Source: Hyperoplus lanceolatus (taxonomy: Eukaryota > Chordata > Actinopteri > Uranoscopiformes > Ammodytidae). Taken from it: a stretch of DNA of 64,000 nucleotides. Below, one piece after another: positions 42,635 to 52,998 of the stretch. Each line of letters starts with the position of its first letter. Positions within the stretch are counted from its first letter, which is position 1. The notes beneath the pieces were generated by a model, which did not search any database, had not been told where the DNA came from, and saw nothing but the letters and a program-made list of their open reading frames with translations. The stretch spans positions 20,671,001 through 20,735,000 of the forward strand of contig CM049403.1 of the NCBI GenBank assembly GCA_026929865.2, given 5' to 3'. Made by a program: the position numbers and the translations under genes.

Positions 42635-42800
42635 GGTTAGGTTAGGTTCAACTTTATTGTCCCTGTGGGGAAATGTGTCTTGGGCACAGTGCATCATTGC
42701 TTTCTTACAGAGTACAACAGGACAAAACAAACACAACCAGACAAACTAACATTTAAACATTGAGAACATGGAGCTTGATATACTTAAATGGCACTTTGAT
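42635..42800 (-). repeat. L2-like LINE 3' end fragment
   Basis: CAACTTTATTGTCCCTGTGG then GGAAATGTGTCTTGGGCACAG matches the reverse complement of fish L2-type LINE 3' ends, in which CAAATTTCCCC...GGGACAATAAAG closes the element. It is preceded by TTAGGTTAGGTTAGG, which may be part of the terminal short repeat. The 5' portion is missing, the usual result of truncated target-primed insertion. Confidence 0.55.
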
Positions 42801-43009
42801 GTAAAGCATAAAATCTACAGTATGGAGATAAAGATAAAGTACCAGTGTGCATTGCACTAGAGCTTATGGATAAAGTGCTTAGTTCTAAAGTGCTATGTGC
42901 TAAAGTACTATGTGCTAAAGTGCTGAAAGTAATGATTTGGTCATTCATCAAATACAATATTGTGGAGTTGTCTGGCTCAGAGAGCCATGTGTATTGTAAG
43001 ACCGCATTT

Positions 43010-43066
43010 CAGGGGGCCCATCAGGACTTTTTGTATAGGGGCCCAGAATTTGGTGCTACGCCCCTG
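43010..43066. repeat. Terminal scrap of a hAT-type element
   Basis: The reverse complement of the right side reads CAGGGGCGTAGCACCAAATT followed by CTGGGCCCC, a recognisable terminus of a common fish hAT family. The left side starts CAGGGGGCCC. Only about 57 bp remain, so it is either a solo end or an extreme internal deletion derivative. A small AAAGTGCTATGTGCT repeat lies just upstream (about 42890-42925). Confidence 0.45.
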
Positions 43067-45836
43067 AAGACACATACAATTCTGATGCATGCAGTCATAC
43101 AATCTGTAAAGCTTTTATGGTCTGTATTCCTTAATTTGGTTGGATGTTGTTCACAAATTGTTCCATCGTTGTTGTTGTTATACTTATCTTTTTGATCAAA
43201 GGCTTCAATCTTATGAAAGTGATTCAACATTGTGAATCCAAAATAAGCAATAGTTTCCACAATTGTCTTTTGCCCATGTGACATACTGCTGCTAGATCCA
43301 CTAAATGATCTCTTCTATTCAGCTGCTGAGGTCCCACACACCTCTCCTGTCTTTCTTTCCGCTTCTATCCATCCGGTCCTTCCTCCTTCCCCCAAACACT
43401 CAGCGTAGGGGTTGTGCTTGAGTGAAGCATTATAATAGCTCAAGGAAATGGCCCTTCTTGAGAAACTTTCAGGGAGCTGTCAAAGGGAGAAGATTAATGC
43501 CTGGCCAGGCTCTCCAGGGGACTGGGGACCCACCCTCCACACCCCCACCTTTCTCTCTTTCTTACCCATTCCTTTCACACCCCTCCTTCTCCTCCCCACT
43601 CATCATCTGCACACAGCCAACAATGGCATGTCCCATGCAAACGAAAGATTCAGTAACAGAATCAGTCTAAATACCATGCACACATTAATTCAGTATAGTC
43701 TTTATCCCACAGTTAATATTATGTTATTCTCTTTAGGGACAGAAAAGTGCTCATGACCCATTCCTAGATGTGTTAATATCAATCAGGTTGACGCGATGGG
43801 GCAACAATTAAACTTGCTGTAACCTAAAAACAAATCAGTCACTTGAATCGCCCAGATCTTTCTGCAGGGGAAACCAACTTACTCCTCACTCTCCTGTTCC
43901 AGCTAAAGAAATAACAAAGTTTGAACCGCAGACATCATGTGAGGGCAGTGACACCAGTCCACACATTTGCCCACCACTGGCTTGTCTCTGCCTGTCATCA
44001 AAACCTCACTTCCTGCCATTGAGACTCCAGACAAGGAGGCCTGTTCTGTCTCTAGGACTTTTCTTCCTATGTGTTTCCCCCTCACTTTGTCTCACCACTT
44101 TCTCGGTTATGTGCTCCACCATCCCTCACTCGGGCTGTCTCTCATCATTTCTGCACATTCTACAATCGATGTACTTGACATTATGTCTGTTCTCCTTCTC
44201 CGTGTCGTCTCTCTGTCTCCATCCTTGTCCATCTGCTCCCAGCCTTTCCCTCTGTCTCTCGTCATGCCTTTTGAAATTGATGGACTTGACATATAGGTTT
44301 GTATTGTCTGAGATGTGGCCCATTTTGTCTTTGCTGAGCTGTGATCATGGAAGACGGAGCAGGACGTTCCACTAAGTATGCGTGCATCCCTTTCCCCTCT
44401 CTGCCTCCCTCCCTTGCTATGACTTTTTTTGCACTTACCTTTTTTCCTGGCACAATGAGCTGCATCCTATTTGTTAGTTTCTCGGGCAACTGTGCATGCA
44501 ACTGAAACAAAAAGGCACATGAATCATCTTGGATTAAAAATGTATGCCATGCGATCAGTTCCCACATTCCTCCCAGCTACCATACATTCTACATGTATTT
44601 GACAAGAGATGAAGGACACAGACATATACTTGTTCACATGCTTGTGAACTCAGACCCATCCTGATGCACAGCTGTTGCGAAGATGGAAGGATGATCAACT
44701 ACTCATACTTTCCTCTCTCTCTCTCTAGTCCCTCCTTCCAGCGCTGTCTCCCGCAGTTTTCAGAAAGGAAGGGGAGGTCTCGGCAGGGTGCCTTTCGATC
44801 TCTTCTGCGCTGCAGAATCTGCTGTCCTCCTTGGGGACTGCTTGTTTGAACTTTTAGAATCAGAATTTGTGAGGATGTTTGGCAAAGCAAAGACGTTGCG
44901 GCCATAACACAGCGGCGCACATCAGACCAAGACAAGGAGGGGCCAGATCAAACGCGCCCCCTTAGGGAGTGATGATGAATCTCAGGGCGAAACCTCCAAT
45001 CTCATCCCCCAAATCATGGCTACGTGTGAGACGCCTTTTGTCTCGCAAGCTATCCGAGTTTGTGACCTCAGTCTATCATTTGCATCCAAGCAGAGTAAAC
45101 AAGTGTGTTATTTGCGCGGCAATCCCCGGGCCACCCACCCATCCCTTCCACTAACAGCACAGAGAGAGAATTAAACCCTGGGGCAATCCACATTTTTTTC
45201 TGCAGCATACTCTTTGAACCAAGAGAGCAGACTGAAACTCCCCCTAGCATGATCTCATGAGCCAAGATATTTCTTTTTTTACCCCAATTCCAGGTCACTG
45301 TTGTACATTTGTGTTGGCTCGGCTGCAGTGGCTGTGTGATCGAGATGACAGGGTTAATTACATAGCTCAGAAAACGTACAGACAGAAACGAAAACAGTCA
45401 TGTTTTTCTGAACACAGAGTTGAAGCAGACAGCCGGTGGAAGTGACCCCAATATCACACCGTATTACTCTTCTGAAAGAAAGCAGCAACATGGTGCTGAT
45501 TTGTGCCACTAGGGCTTGTTTGCATTGCGGGATCATGCTGTTTTTAATTTCTGTTGAGTCCAACTAACAAGTTGAAACAAACCTTTCTTTACTCTTTAAA
45601 GAAAAGACTGTCTTGACAATTGGAGAAACTGTTAGCCCGGATGTTATATCTAAGTAAAATATTTATTAGAATGTACTTAACGATTTGAGTTTTATTGCAT
45701 AACTAATAAATGTTAGTGTATTGTACTTTTTTGTAGACATATTTGTATGTGTGAATGATTTTAAGTTGAATGGCTTGACATTTTAAAGTTTTAGTCATGG
45801 TCACCTGCATTTTTAAGTTAGAGACAGTCTGTTGAG
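43067..45836. other. Gene-poor interval upstream of the membrane protein gene
   Basis: No supported gene was found. Pyrimidine-rich stretches at 43540-43620 and 43980-44270 explain the serine/leucine/proline-rich open frames seen there. Confidence 0.55.
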
Positions 45837-46021
45837 ATGGAGCCTATTTTTTCAAACATTCAGACATGCGCAGATCGGTCCTCACGTACTTGGCCGTGCT
45901 ACGTGACTCTCACTCTACGGAACATGGTTGAGGAGGAGGTGGTGCAGCTGGTCCTCGCTTTAGAGTCTACGGTTATTTTCATCGGACTTTTCGTGCTTCT
46001 TGTTCTCTGCACACTGCTGTG
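45837..46021 (+). CDS. Exon 1 of the small membrane protein gene
   Basis: It carries the whole predicted transmembrane helix. The sequence just before the second ATG contains CATGCGCAG and several CACGTAC/ACGTGAC strings (about 45866-45906), CpG-bearing motifs reminiscent of NRF1- and E-box-type promoter elements. Transcription might therefore start very close, which would favour the second ATG. Confidence 0.6.
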
Positions 46022-48097
46022 GTGAGTAAATATTTTATCCCTGTGCAAACCGTATTGCTATCTTGTTATAATAGCCTAATGCACGAGGTTTATGTTAGCG
46101 GAGCTAGCTTACTTGCAACCTTTGCTGATAGCCAACCATGTGGTTAAATAGACTAGCATCATGGCCGGAGCTCAACTCAACTTTAGTAACATAATTTTGA
46201 TAAACATGTGCCAGAAGATTCGAAAGTAACCTAATATTAATGCAGAAGATGGGGTGTTTCCCCAAGCATTTTCATTATTTTATTTTTTTCATTTGCATGC
46301 TGTAGTGCTGTGTATATCCACGTGCAGATGATGCAGGCCCTTGTGTCGGAATAGCTTACAATTATTAAAACATAGGTCTACCTTAGAATGGTTATATGTA
46401 TTATTAGTTATGTGATTTATATGAGTGTGTGTCCTAAGTAGGCCTACTAGCTTTTTACATTTGTCTGTAGAAAATGAATATAGTAAATTGCTGCGACACA
46501 ATTACTTAAACCATACAATTATGTGACTTGAGAAATTCTCATTGATTTTTTTTTTTTTAGTATAGCTGAATAGTCTTCGTTGTTTTCAATACATGCGCTT
46601 TATTGAAGCAGCGCGATCCGCCATAACTTCAGCGCAACCTCAGCCATGGCAGAGCGTCCGTCTCCGACCCCCTCTCCCCCTAAAGTAAAGTCAGTCCCCG
46701 CTCCGCTCCACTGAGTCACCGTCAGCTCGACGGTCCTTTTTATCAAAGCTCTGAACGTGAAGCTCATCTCCCATCCCTCTTAACGCTACATCAGCTTTCA
46801 ATAATAAATTCAATAGATCATTAAATACTTAATCTGCAAATAATTCGCCTTTTTTAGTTCATACAATGTGTATGTAACTTAGATTTCAGGAAAAAAAAAA
46901 TATTCTTGGGCATATAGATTACTTGTCAATTACTAGATTATGATGTGTTCTGCTATGCCTATTGTACATGTTTTTCTACTTTCTGATTGTTCACTGTCTT
47001 TAATTTAAAGGAATGTGGTCAACATTGTACTTTCTCACATATGTGTGGAAAAAAGTAGGGTATTATGGTAGAGCATTTAATACTAGTTAAGCTTTGACAC
47101 AAAATGTTTTCATTCCTTGCTGTCCTTGATATACATATTTCATTACTGGGCACTGTGTGGTTTAGACCTGTCATATCTTTCACCTGCACTTGAAACAACA
47201 TTTGAGGTGTAGTGATGATAGTGTGTACTTTTGAATAGTTGCCTAAAATGTTTGTGTTCTTCTTAACTACCTCCTATTCAGGCTCAAACAGAGGGTGACC
47301 TCCCCAACTCCCCAAATTGATCTAAGCAGTTAAAGGTATGTCAGCTGTGCTTCCACATTTAACAGTTATACTCAGTATTTGTACATACATACATACGTAT
47401 ACATACATACATCTTCAACCGCTTATCCGAAATCGGGTCACGGGGGCAGCAGCTTGAGCAGGGAACCCCAAACTTCTCTTTCCCGGGCCAGTATTTGTAT
47501 GTATTTTTTTAGTTGGAATAAATGTTTTAAGCTTACTGTGCCACAATTGGATTACATCGAAAGCAAATACATTTTAGAAAATGAAAAATAATTGATTCTG
47601 GACAAATATTTAGACGAAATATATCAAAAATATAATTTAGATAAATTGACAAATGTGAATTGTTTGAAACAGTTTTTTGTTTGTGTTTTTCTAAAACAGT
47701 TCTCAGGATGGAAATGAAGCCTTTAAACATCACATAATGTGACTATTACAGGATAGTTTCATTGTATTCAAGTTTTTGTTCACAGCCACAAGCAAAACAT
47801 TTCAGCCTCCTTTTTAATCTTCTAAAACCTCCTCATGCACTTCTTGTAGTCCTAGGCGTTTTGGTCCGGTCCATCGTTGGCCACTTTACAGCACACATCC
47901 AAATATGTCTCATTTAGTCTGTTGTGCAGTGGTGTCTTAACCTTTTTTATTGCTACATTTTGTGTTTCAGGTTTGTTACGAGTTCAACAGAGTGGTGGGG
48001 AAAAAACTCTGATGCACTTGACCATTTCTCTCCGGGCCTGATGGACCTTCAGGAAGAAGAAAGGTTCTACCAGACAGCTTTTGACTCAACTCTTTAG
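45837..48097 (+). CDS. Small single-pass membrane protein gene with alternative C-termini (unrecognised)
   Basis: Exon 1 (45837-46021) ends in phase 2 at a consensus donor, CTGTG|GTGAGT. The first in-frame ATG is 45837, with an upstream in-frame TAG. A better-context ATG (AACATGG) at 45924 starts MVEEEVVQLVLALE and then a hydrophobic helix (TVIFIGLFVLLVLCTLLW), so a single-pass protein with a short acidic N-terminus is likely. Joining to exon 2 (47282-47335) gives LKQRVTSPTPQIDLSS and a stop, 49 residues from the second ATG. Skipping to exon 3 (47971-48097) gives FVTSSTEWWGKN and a tail ending ERFYQTAFDSTL and a stop, 74 residues. Both acceptors complete the same split Trp codon. I do not recognise the family; the size is that of SMIM/cortexin-like micropeptides. 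Coordinates span introns. Confidence 0.6.
46646..46684 (+). CDS. Candidate alternative first coding exon (weak)
   Basis: The context GCCATGG is an ideal vertebrate initiation site. It opens MAERPSPTPSPPK and reaches a possible donor, AAA|GTAAAG, in phase 0. Unspliced, it would stop after 22 codons. The surrounding 46600-46740 stretch is CpG-richer than its neighbours. Phase 0 would fit the SAMD3-like exon at 48385 but not the exons of the membrane protein. No other support. Confidence 0.2.
47282..47335 (+). CDS. Alternative terminal coding exon 2 of the membrane protein gene
   Basis: The acceptor is CTATTCAG|G and the donor is AAAG|GTATGT. The first base completes Trp, then 16 codons are read before TAA at 47331-47333, two bases before the donor. 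A stop this close to a downstream exon junction could trigger nonsense-mediated decay if exon 3 follows, so inclusion might be a way of switching the protein off rather than a second isoform. Confidence 0.5.
47384..47488 (-). mobile_element. Short retroelement insertion with 11-bp target duplication
   Basis: The direct repeat CAGTATTTGTA occurs at 47373-47383 and again at 47489-47499. Between them is a (CATA)n tail followed by CTTCAACCGCTTATCCGAAA and CGGGGGCAGCAG, a dispersed sequence often seen at the ends of truncated fish LINE/SINE copies. The long duplication and simple-repeat tail show target-primed retrotransposition. It lies just 49 bp after exon 2 of the membrane protein gene. Confidence 0.65.
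47971..48097 (+). CDS. Alternative terminal coding exon 3 of the membrane protein gene
   Basis: The acceptor TGTGTTTCAG|G gives the base that completes the Trp codon begun in exon 1. There follow 41 codons without a break, with a WWGKN motif, an acidic LQEEERF segment and a TAG stop at 48095-48097. The resulting cytosolic tail is hydrophilic, as expected after a membrane helix. A donor-like AAAG|GTGGGT at 48107 follows the stop, leaving open splicing to the downstream SAMD3-like exons. Confidence 0.55.
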
Positions 48098-48384
48098 TCA
48101 GACAAAGGTGGGTTCATTTGACTAATCTCTCTGTTCATCCTTGCTCCTATTTATTCAGTCTTTTCTCTCTTCTTCTCTTTTCTCCACACTTTTTTATTTC
48201 CTCTTCTCTCCTCTCTTCTCCTTTCCTTACTTTTCTTAACATCTGCTATTGTACTCTTCTATACTTGCAGTCCTGAAAATGCACAATTTAGCCATAAAAG
48301 ATTGTATGTAATTTCTGGAATTTATTTGATAAATACATGTGAATATCCCAGCAAACTGTGTTGTACTGTTCACTTATCTTCTAG

Positions 48385-48477
48385 ACAACACAGCCAACGG
48401 ATATCGGGTGCCTTTGCCTTCGGGGATTACCTGTCATCTTGGGGGATGATCCTTCTGCCTTTTTCAAGACCTGCTCT
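48385..48477 (+). CDS. SAMD3-like family protein, penultimate exon
   Basis: Acceptor CTTATCTTCTAG and donor TCT|GTAAGT bound 31 codons in phase 0. The peptide contains IGCLCLRGLPVILGDDPSAF and then FKTCS. The pattern of a hydrophobic RGLPVxLxxDPSxFFK motif is what I recall from the C-terminal region of the fish proteins annotated as SAMD3-like. Its biochemical role is unknown to me. The upstream exons with the SAM domain are not visible nearby, so this may be a partial copy. Confidence 0.5.
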
Positions 48478-48891
48478 GTAAGTAATTGTTGTACATTTTG
48501 TTAATTTAATTTAGTTTGTTAATGAGGACTGGTTTATTAATTCTCAGAATCATTTAATTGGCTTTCCCAGACTTAGACTTGTAATTTATGGACAAACACA
48601 TTTTAACAAAAAAGTTTGAGTATCTGCGTTGTTTATGTATGACATAGCTGAAACTAAAAAGATTTGACTATTGAAAATTAGCTCAATTGGACATCATTTT
48701 GATCTTGTATTCTTGCTTCTGTCTTTTACTTTGTGTATGTCTGTCAAATAATTTTCTAGCTAGTGTGCCATCGAATATGGTTTGGTAGATTGGCAGCTAA
48801 GGAGAGCTAACCCACTTTTAAGTCCAAGTTCTGAAAAACTTCTCCCAGAAACTTATGTTGTATGACTCCCTTTTAATATTTATCCACATGT

Positions 48892-48893
<2 letters not shown>

Positions 48894-48939
<46 letters not shown>
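48894..48939. repeat. (CA)n microsatellite in the intron
   Basis: A pure CA tract of about 46 bases between the two SAMD3-like exons. Confidence 0.95.
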
Positions 48940-49221
48940 CACACCCCGTACTGTCAATGGTTAAAAGTTGCACTCATGTCAACTGAAGGTTGGTAATAGC
49001 TCCTTGGCTACCAAGCTACAAAATCATTCATTTTAATGTACATATCCAACTATGGCAGTTGACAAAAGGTCCGTTTAAGACCAGTATTGTTTTAATAATA
49101 ATTTTCGGTGCCGTTTATATTGTAGAAAGCTTTTCATTATAAACATTCAGAGGTACTTTTGGGTGAAAAACACAGCATTAGCTCACTATGTCCTCTCCCT
49201 GTGAATCTGTTTTCTTGTTAG

Positions 49222-49560
49222 GATGTGGACCACAATGACTCCTACAGCCAAACTCCAGTGGGGATCCTCAGCGTCGATCAAGAAAATCTTCAACTCAACC
49301 CTTCCGGAGTAGGAGTCGTCTTGGAGGGGACTGTGGTAGCGGAAGATCTGGCCAACCTTCCTCAAGACTTCTGTGTCCTTTTCGGACGGATTTATGCCCT
49401 TCACCTGGACTATCCTAAGTGCATGAAGAACAGTTTCCACTTCATCCAGCATGTAATGCTCAACCTGGGAAGGAATGTGATAGGGGGCAGAGGTATTTTC
49501 GATCTTGAGGGCTTACACTTTTATAGTAACATGTTCAGAGTTGGGAATTACGCCGTTTAA
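49222..49560 (+). CDS. SAMD3-like family protein, last exon
   Basis: The acceptor TTTTCTTGTTAG|GAT joins in phase 0 to the exon at 48385-48477. The peptide begins DVDHNDSYSQTPVGILSV, continues with VVLEGTVVAEDLANLP and then FGRIYALHLDYPKCMKNSFH, ending at TAA. The TPVGIL, xxLEGTVV and LFGxxYALHLDYPKxxxNxFxFIQ motifs fit the same family. The family's usual lysine-rich end after the MLNLG segment is not seen. Instead the frame runs through an unrelated sequence (NVIGGRGIFDLEGLHF), so the 3' end is probably replaced or degraded. Together the two exons give 143 residues with no start codon of their own. Confidence 0.5.
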   Translation, partial: DVDHNDSYSQTPVGILSVDQENLQLNPSGVGVVLEGTVVAEDLANLPQDFCVLFGRIYALHLDYPKCMKNSFHFIQHVMLNLGRNVIGGRGIFDLEGLHFYSNMFRVGNYAV

Positions 49561-49569
49561 AATAACGGC

Positions 49570-50550
49570 TTATAGTGTTTTGATGTGTTTTATTCAGTGT
49601 GGAATGTGGATGACATTTTAACTGTCAGTTAGCGCGTCACGTCAGTCAGCCGCAGCGCCTGTTCAGTGAAGTTTCTTTTTCTTTCTCTCTGTTGTGTGAG
49701 CGTGCACGTTGCCACAGTAACCACCTATCAATCCACGGTTGAAACGTGCTCTCCCTGAGTTTGTTTGCATCGCCCTTGTGAGTAAGTGCATGGAGTTTCC
49801 CGATCTCTATAAATTGTAATTAATGCACGTTATCAAACGGCCGCGATTCGCCGGTTGCAACAGCTGTTTAGCGTGTCATCACGAGACGAATATTGCTATT
49901 GTTATTTTCCTGGGATCTGTATGCTGCTGTGCATGTTAAAGAATAAATAAACAGCGGATACATCCTTACTCCTCCTCTCATCGTCTCATGCTTCATAGTC
50001 TGACGTTTTTGGCCTTAAGTGGTGTTTTATCCGACACCCCTGAAGTGAATCCAGTGATATAGCAGATCAGCACGGTACATTCAGCTAAAGATAATGTTCC
50101 TTGAATTTTAAGTTTTATTTCCAAGAATATGGTTGGATTTAAATCAATCTAAATAAGAATGTACTTTTGTTGTACTTTTTTCTTTAACAAATCAATCATT
50201 TAAAGTATAAATACAAATATTACTGTCAAACTTAAAATGTTAAGTGGAGAAATTGGGTAAATCAATTGATACTACAAGAGATTTTAATTTAAATGAACTT
50301 TGCATATAATCTATTGAACTTAAAAATAATACTCACACAAACTTAAGAATTTAAGTGAAGTTATTGTGCAAAGCAATTAATACAACAAACATTTTTAATT
50401 TAAATCAACTTGGCATTTATTGTATTGAACCTAAAATAACAATTGCAATCAACTCAAGTTTTAGTTTTACATTACTCACTTTTTTAAGGCAACCGGTTTA
50501 CTCGAAAGTTTGAGTAAACTCTACTTGTCCGGGCTTACAGTGTGGGGCAG
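49570..50550. repeat. AT-rich dispersed repeat downstream of the SAMD3-like exons
   Basis: From about 50100 the sequence is a run of degenerate TTTAAGTT/AACTTAAA motifs with irregular spacing. It ends AAGGCAACCGGTTTACTCGA, then a TTTGAGTAAACT palindrome and GGGCTTACAGTGTG. I recall similar AACTT/AAGTT-rich elements dispersed in fish genomes. The part at 49620-49990 is more ordinary, with AATAAATAAA near 49943 that could be a polyadenylation signal for the preceding exon. The class is unresolved. Confidence 0.4.
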
Positions 50551-52640
50551 TTCAGCTCTTAAGAGAAAAACCTCCATACACAGTATTCTAAAGTCATAGC
50601 CCAAACCTAATCTGGGTGTAAAGTGAATTTGCCCTGTGGGAAAATACTGGGAAGACCCTTTAACATTGGGTCTATCATGGATTATGGGGAATAAAAAAGG
50701 ATTTTCTATAAGTGCTCTGTGAAATCCTTTTCTTCTGCATCTAGTAACCACTGCAATATGTAACAATTTTTACAGAGCAGCACATTGTGGTAGAGCGAAT
50801 CAGTTTAAGTGTGTGTGGGTCTGTGGAAAACTGAATACCCTACTAGCAGCTCAAATCTTTGTGAGAAGGCTGAGAGAAGGTTCCAGAGGTTAGACTCATA
50901 TTTCACTTTTTTCAATTTGACTCAATAAATGTCATGTTCACTTCTTCAAACACCCTGTGGTCTGGATTTGTTTGGGTTCATCCCCTCAATGCAGAGTTAA
51001 AAACAAGGCAGATATCGAGTGCAGTAATACATTTGTGTGTGTCCCAGTATGTTTGTATGTTTTCTTAGATGAATTGAATTAGCAAAAAATAACTATGCGC
51101 TGTGTTTGTGCATAAACATGCACAGTATATACTGTATATGTTCACATGGACTGCTTATTCACACTGTAAACGGTGTGGTCCATCATTGCATCCAAGACTA
51201 CATTAGGTCAGGGCCACAGTATAATCTCTTTCTTGACATTGGCAACTGTGACAAATGGGCGTGTTACACCGCTCACACGCAGAACTGCTGAGGCAGAGGT
51301 ACACTGCAGTATATAATGGTATGACTGTGATGTCACACTATTAAGACAAAACTTAGACATGGGCGTTCTCACTGGGTGGGTTGTGCTGAGTTTTGATTCA
51401 TCTGTTATGTTATGTGGTGTGGCTGACAAAGCCCATGCTACAACATCCGATGCAAAGTGAAAAACCCACAAAACCCCAAAACTAAATCGAAGAGAAAAGC
51501 ACCGTTTATCCATTCAACACAATGGAAGTGCAATGGTCGCCACCACAGTTATGCCAAAGAAAAACAAGCACTAACACAGATAATGTCTAAAATAACCATC
51601 ACGTGATGCAACAAATTGAAGAAATAAGTACAGGGGCAAGTCCCTATAAAGTAAACACAAAGAACACAAATAATTTAAAGTAAATGAGATATTATGTGAT
51701 TGCACAAGACATAATAATATACATACCCAATGATCATTTTCAAAAAAACATTTTATCCTATGTTGTACATTGAAGTGTTGACATTTTTGTGCATTTACGA
51801 TATATACTGTATATACTGTATTTTTTTTGCTTGAATGAAGTTACACATTTTACAAAAGATTGGTCCCCAGAGATTCTTTTTTCAGACATGCAAATTTCTC
51901 CAAGGACATCGACAAAGACCCTGACATGGGCTCAAAGTCATTTCTGGTAGGTCTGTCAGCACCAGGAGTGATTAAGCACGCTTTGCTTCACCCAGCAGCT
52001 CCAAGTGCTGAAGGTGTGTAAAGTGTTATTAGCAGTAGCCTTTCCTGACCTCCCCTACACAGCTGCCGCCCCTTTAAACAACGAGGTCGCACAGGGTCAC
52101 AGCTTAGCTATCCATGTGAATGCGAGGGGGTCACAGGGGAGAGGTCAAAAGATCATGTCCACTTCCAGAGAGAGGCCAGAGTTTAGGGACACCACCAGCA
52201 CAGTGAATTCAGTCACAAGGCTATACCACTAATAGTTGTGTTGCTCCACAAACAGTGGACTTTGGTTATTGCTTTGCTGCTCATGTACTTTTGTCAAGTA
52301 AATAAATGAAACTCTTCCCTCTCTCTGCACAAAAAAGGGAAATCACAGTTCATTATGGATATTTTTATTGCTGTGGATGCCTGTGTCCTGCTAAATAAAG
52401 CATTGGTACAAAAATACAAGTCTCTTTTCTTCTGACTTCAAAGACCATCCCTGGCACACACATGCACAAAATCACACGAGGACTCTCGCAAGTGTGTCAA
52501 TATGCATACATGAATGTATCTCCCTTTTCTTCTTTGATCAACTTTTCATTCTTTTTTTTTGTATATCAGCTCTTTTTCCCCCGTTTCACGCATGCACAAG
52601 GGACACACACCTGCATACATAAACAAATCTCTCACTTTCA

Positions 52641-52642
<2 letters not shown>
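50551..52642. other. Gene-poor interval
   Basis: No supported gene was found. It includes an ATATACTGTATATACTGTAT inverted stretch near 51800 and generic AT-rich sequence. Confidence 0.55.

Positions 52643-52702
<60 letters not shown>
52643..52702. repeat. (CA)n microsatellite
   Basis: A pure CA tract of about 60 bases. The histidine/threonine-repeat open frames across it are artefacts. Confidence 0.95.
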
Positions 52703-52705
<3 letters not shown>

Positions 52706-52998
52706 ACTCCCACTTCCTCTCTTCACTCACACAACCTGCCACATGGTTTGATTTCCTGGTGTCTCCTGAAATAATAATATATTTCCTGCACATGTAACCA
52801 GCCTGTACTGTACGGGCACTTTCTCATTTAAAAGCAGTAGGGAATGAGATCTCATACATTTATGATTTACATTTATGATATGATTTAAACATGGTGGTTT
52901 GAAGCTGTGTACCAATAAAGATTAAGATTTTGGTTTGCTCTAAAAACTAAAGAAATGCAAAAACTCCACACACTTTACACTAGCAGTAATTTGGCTTA

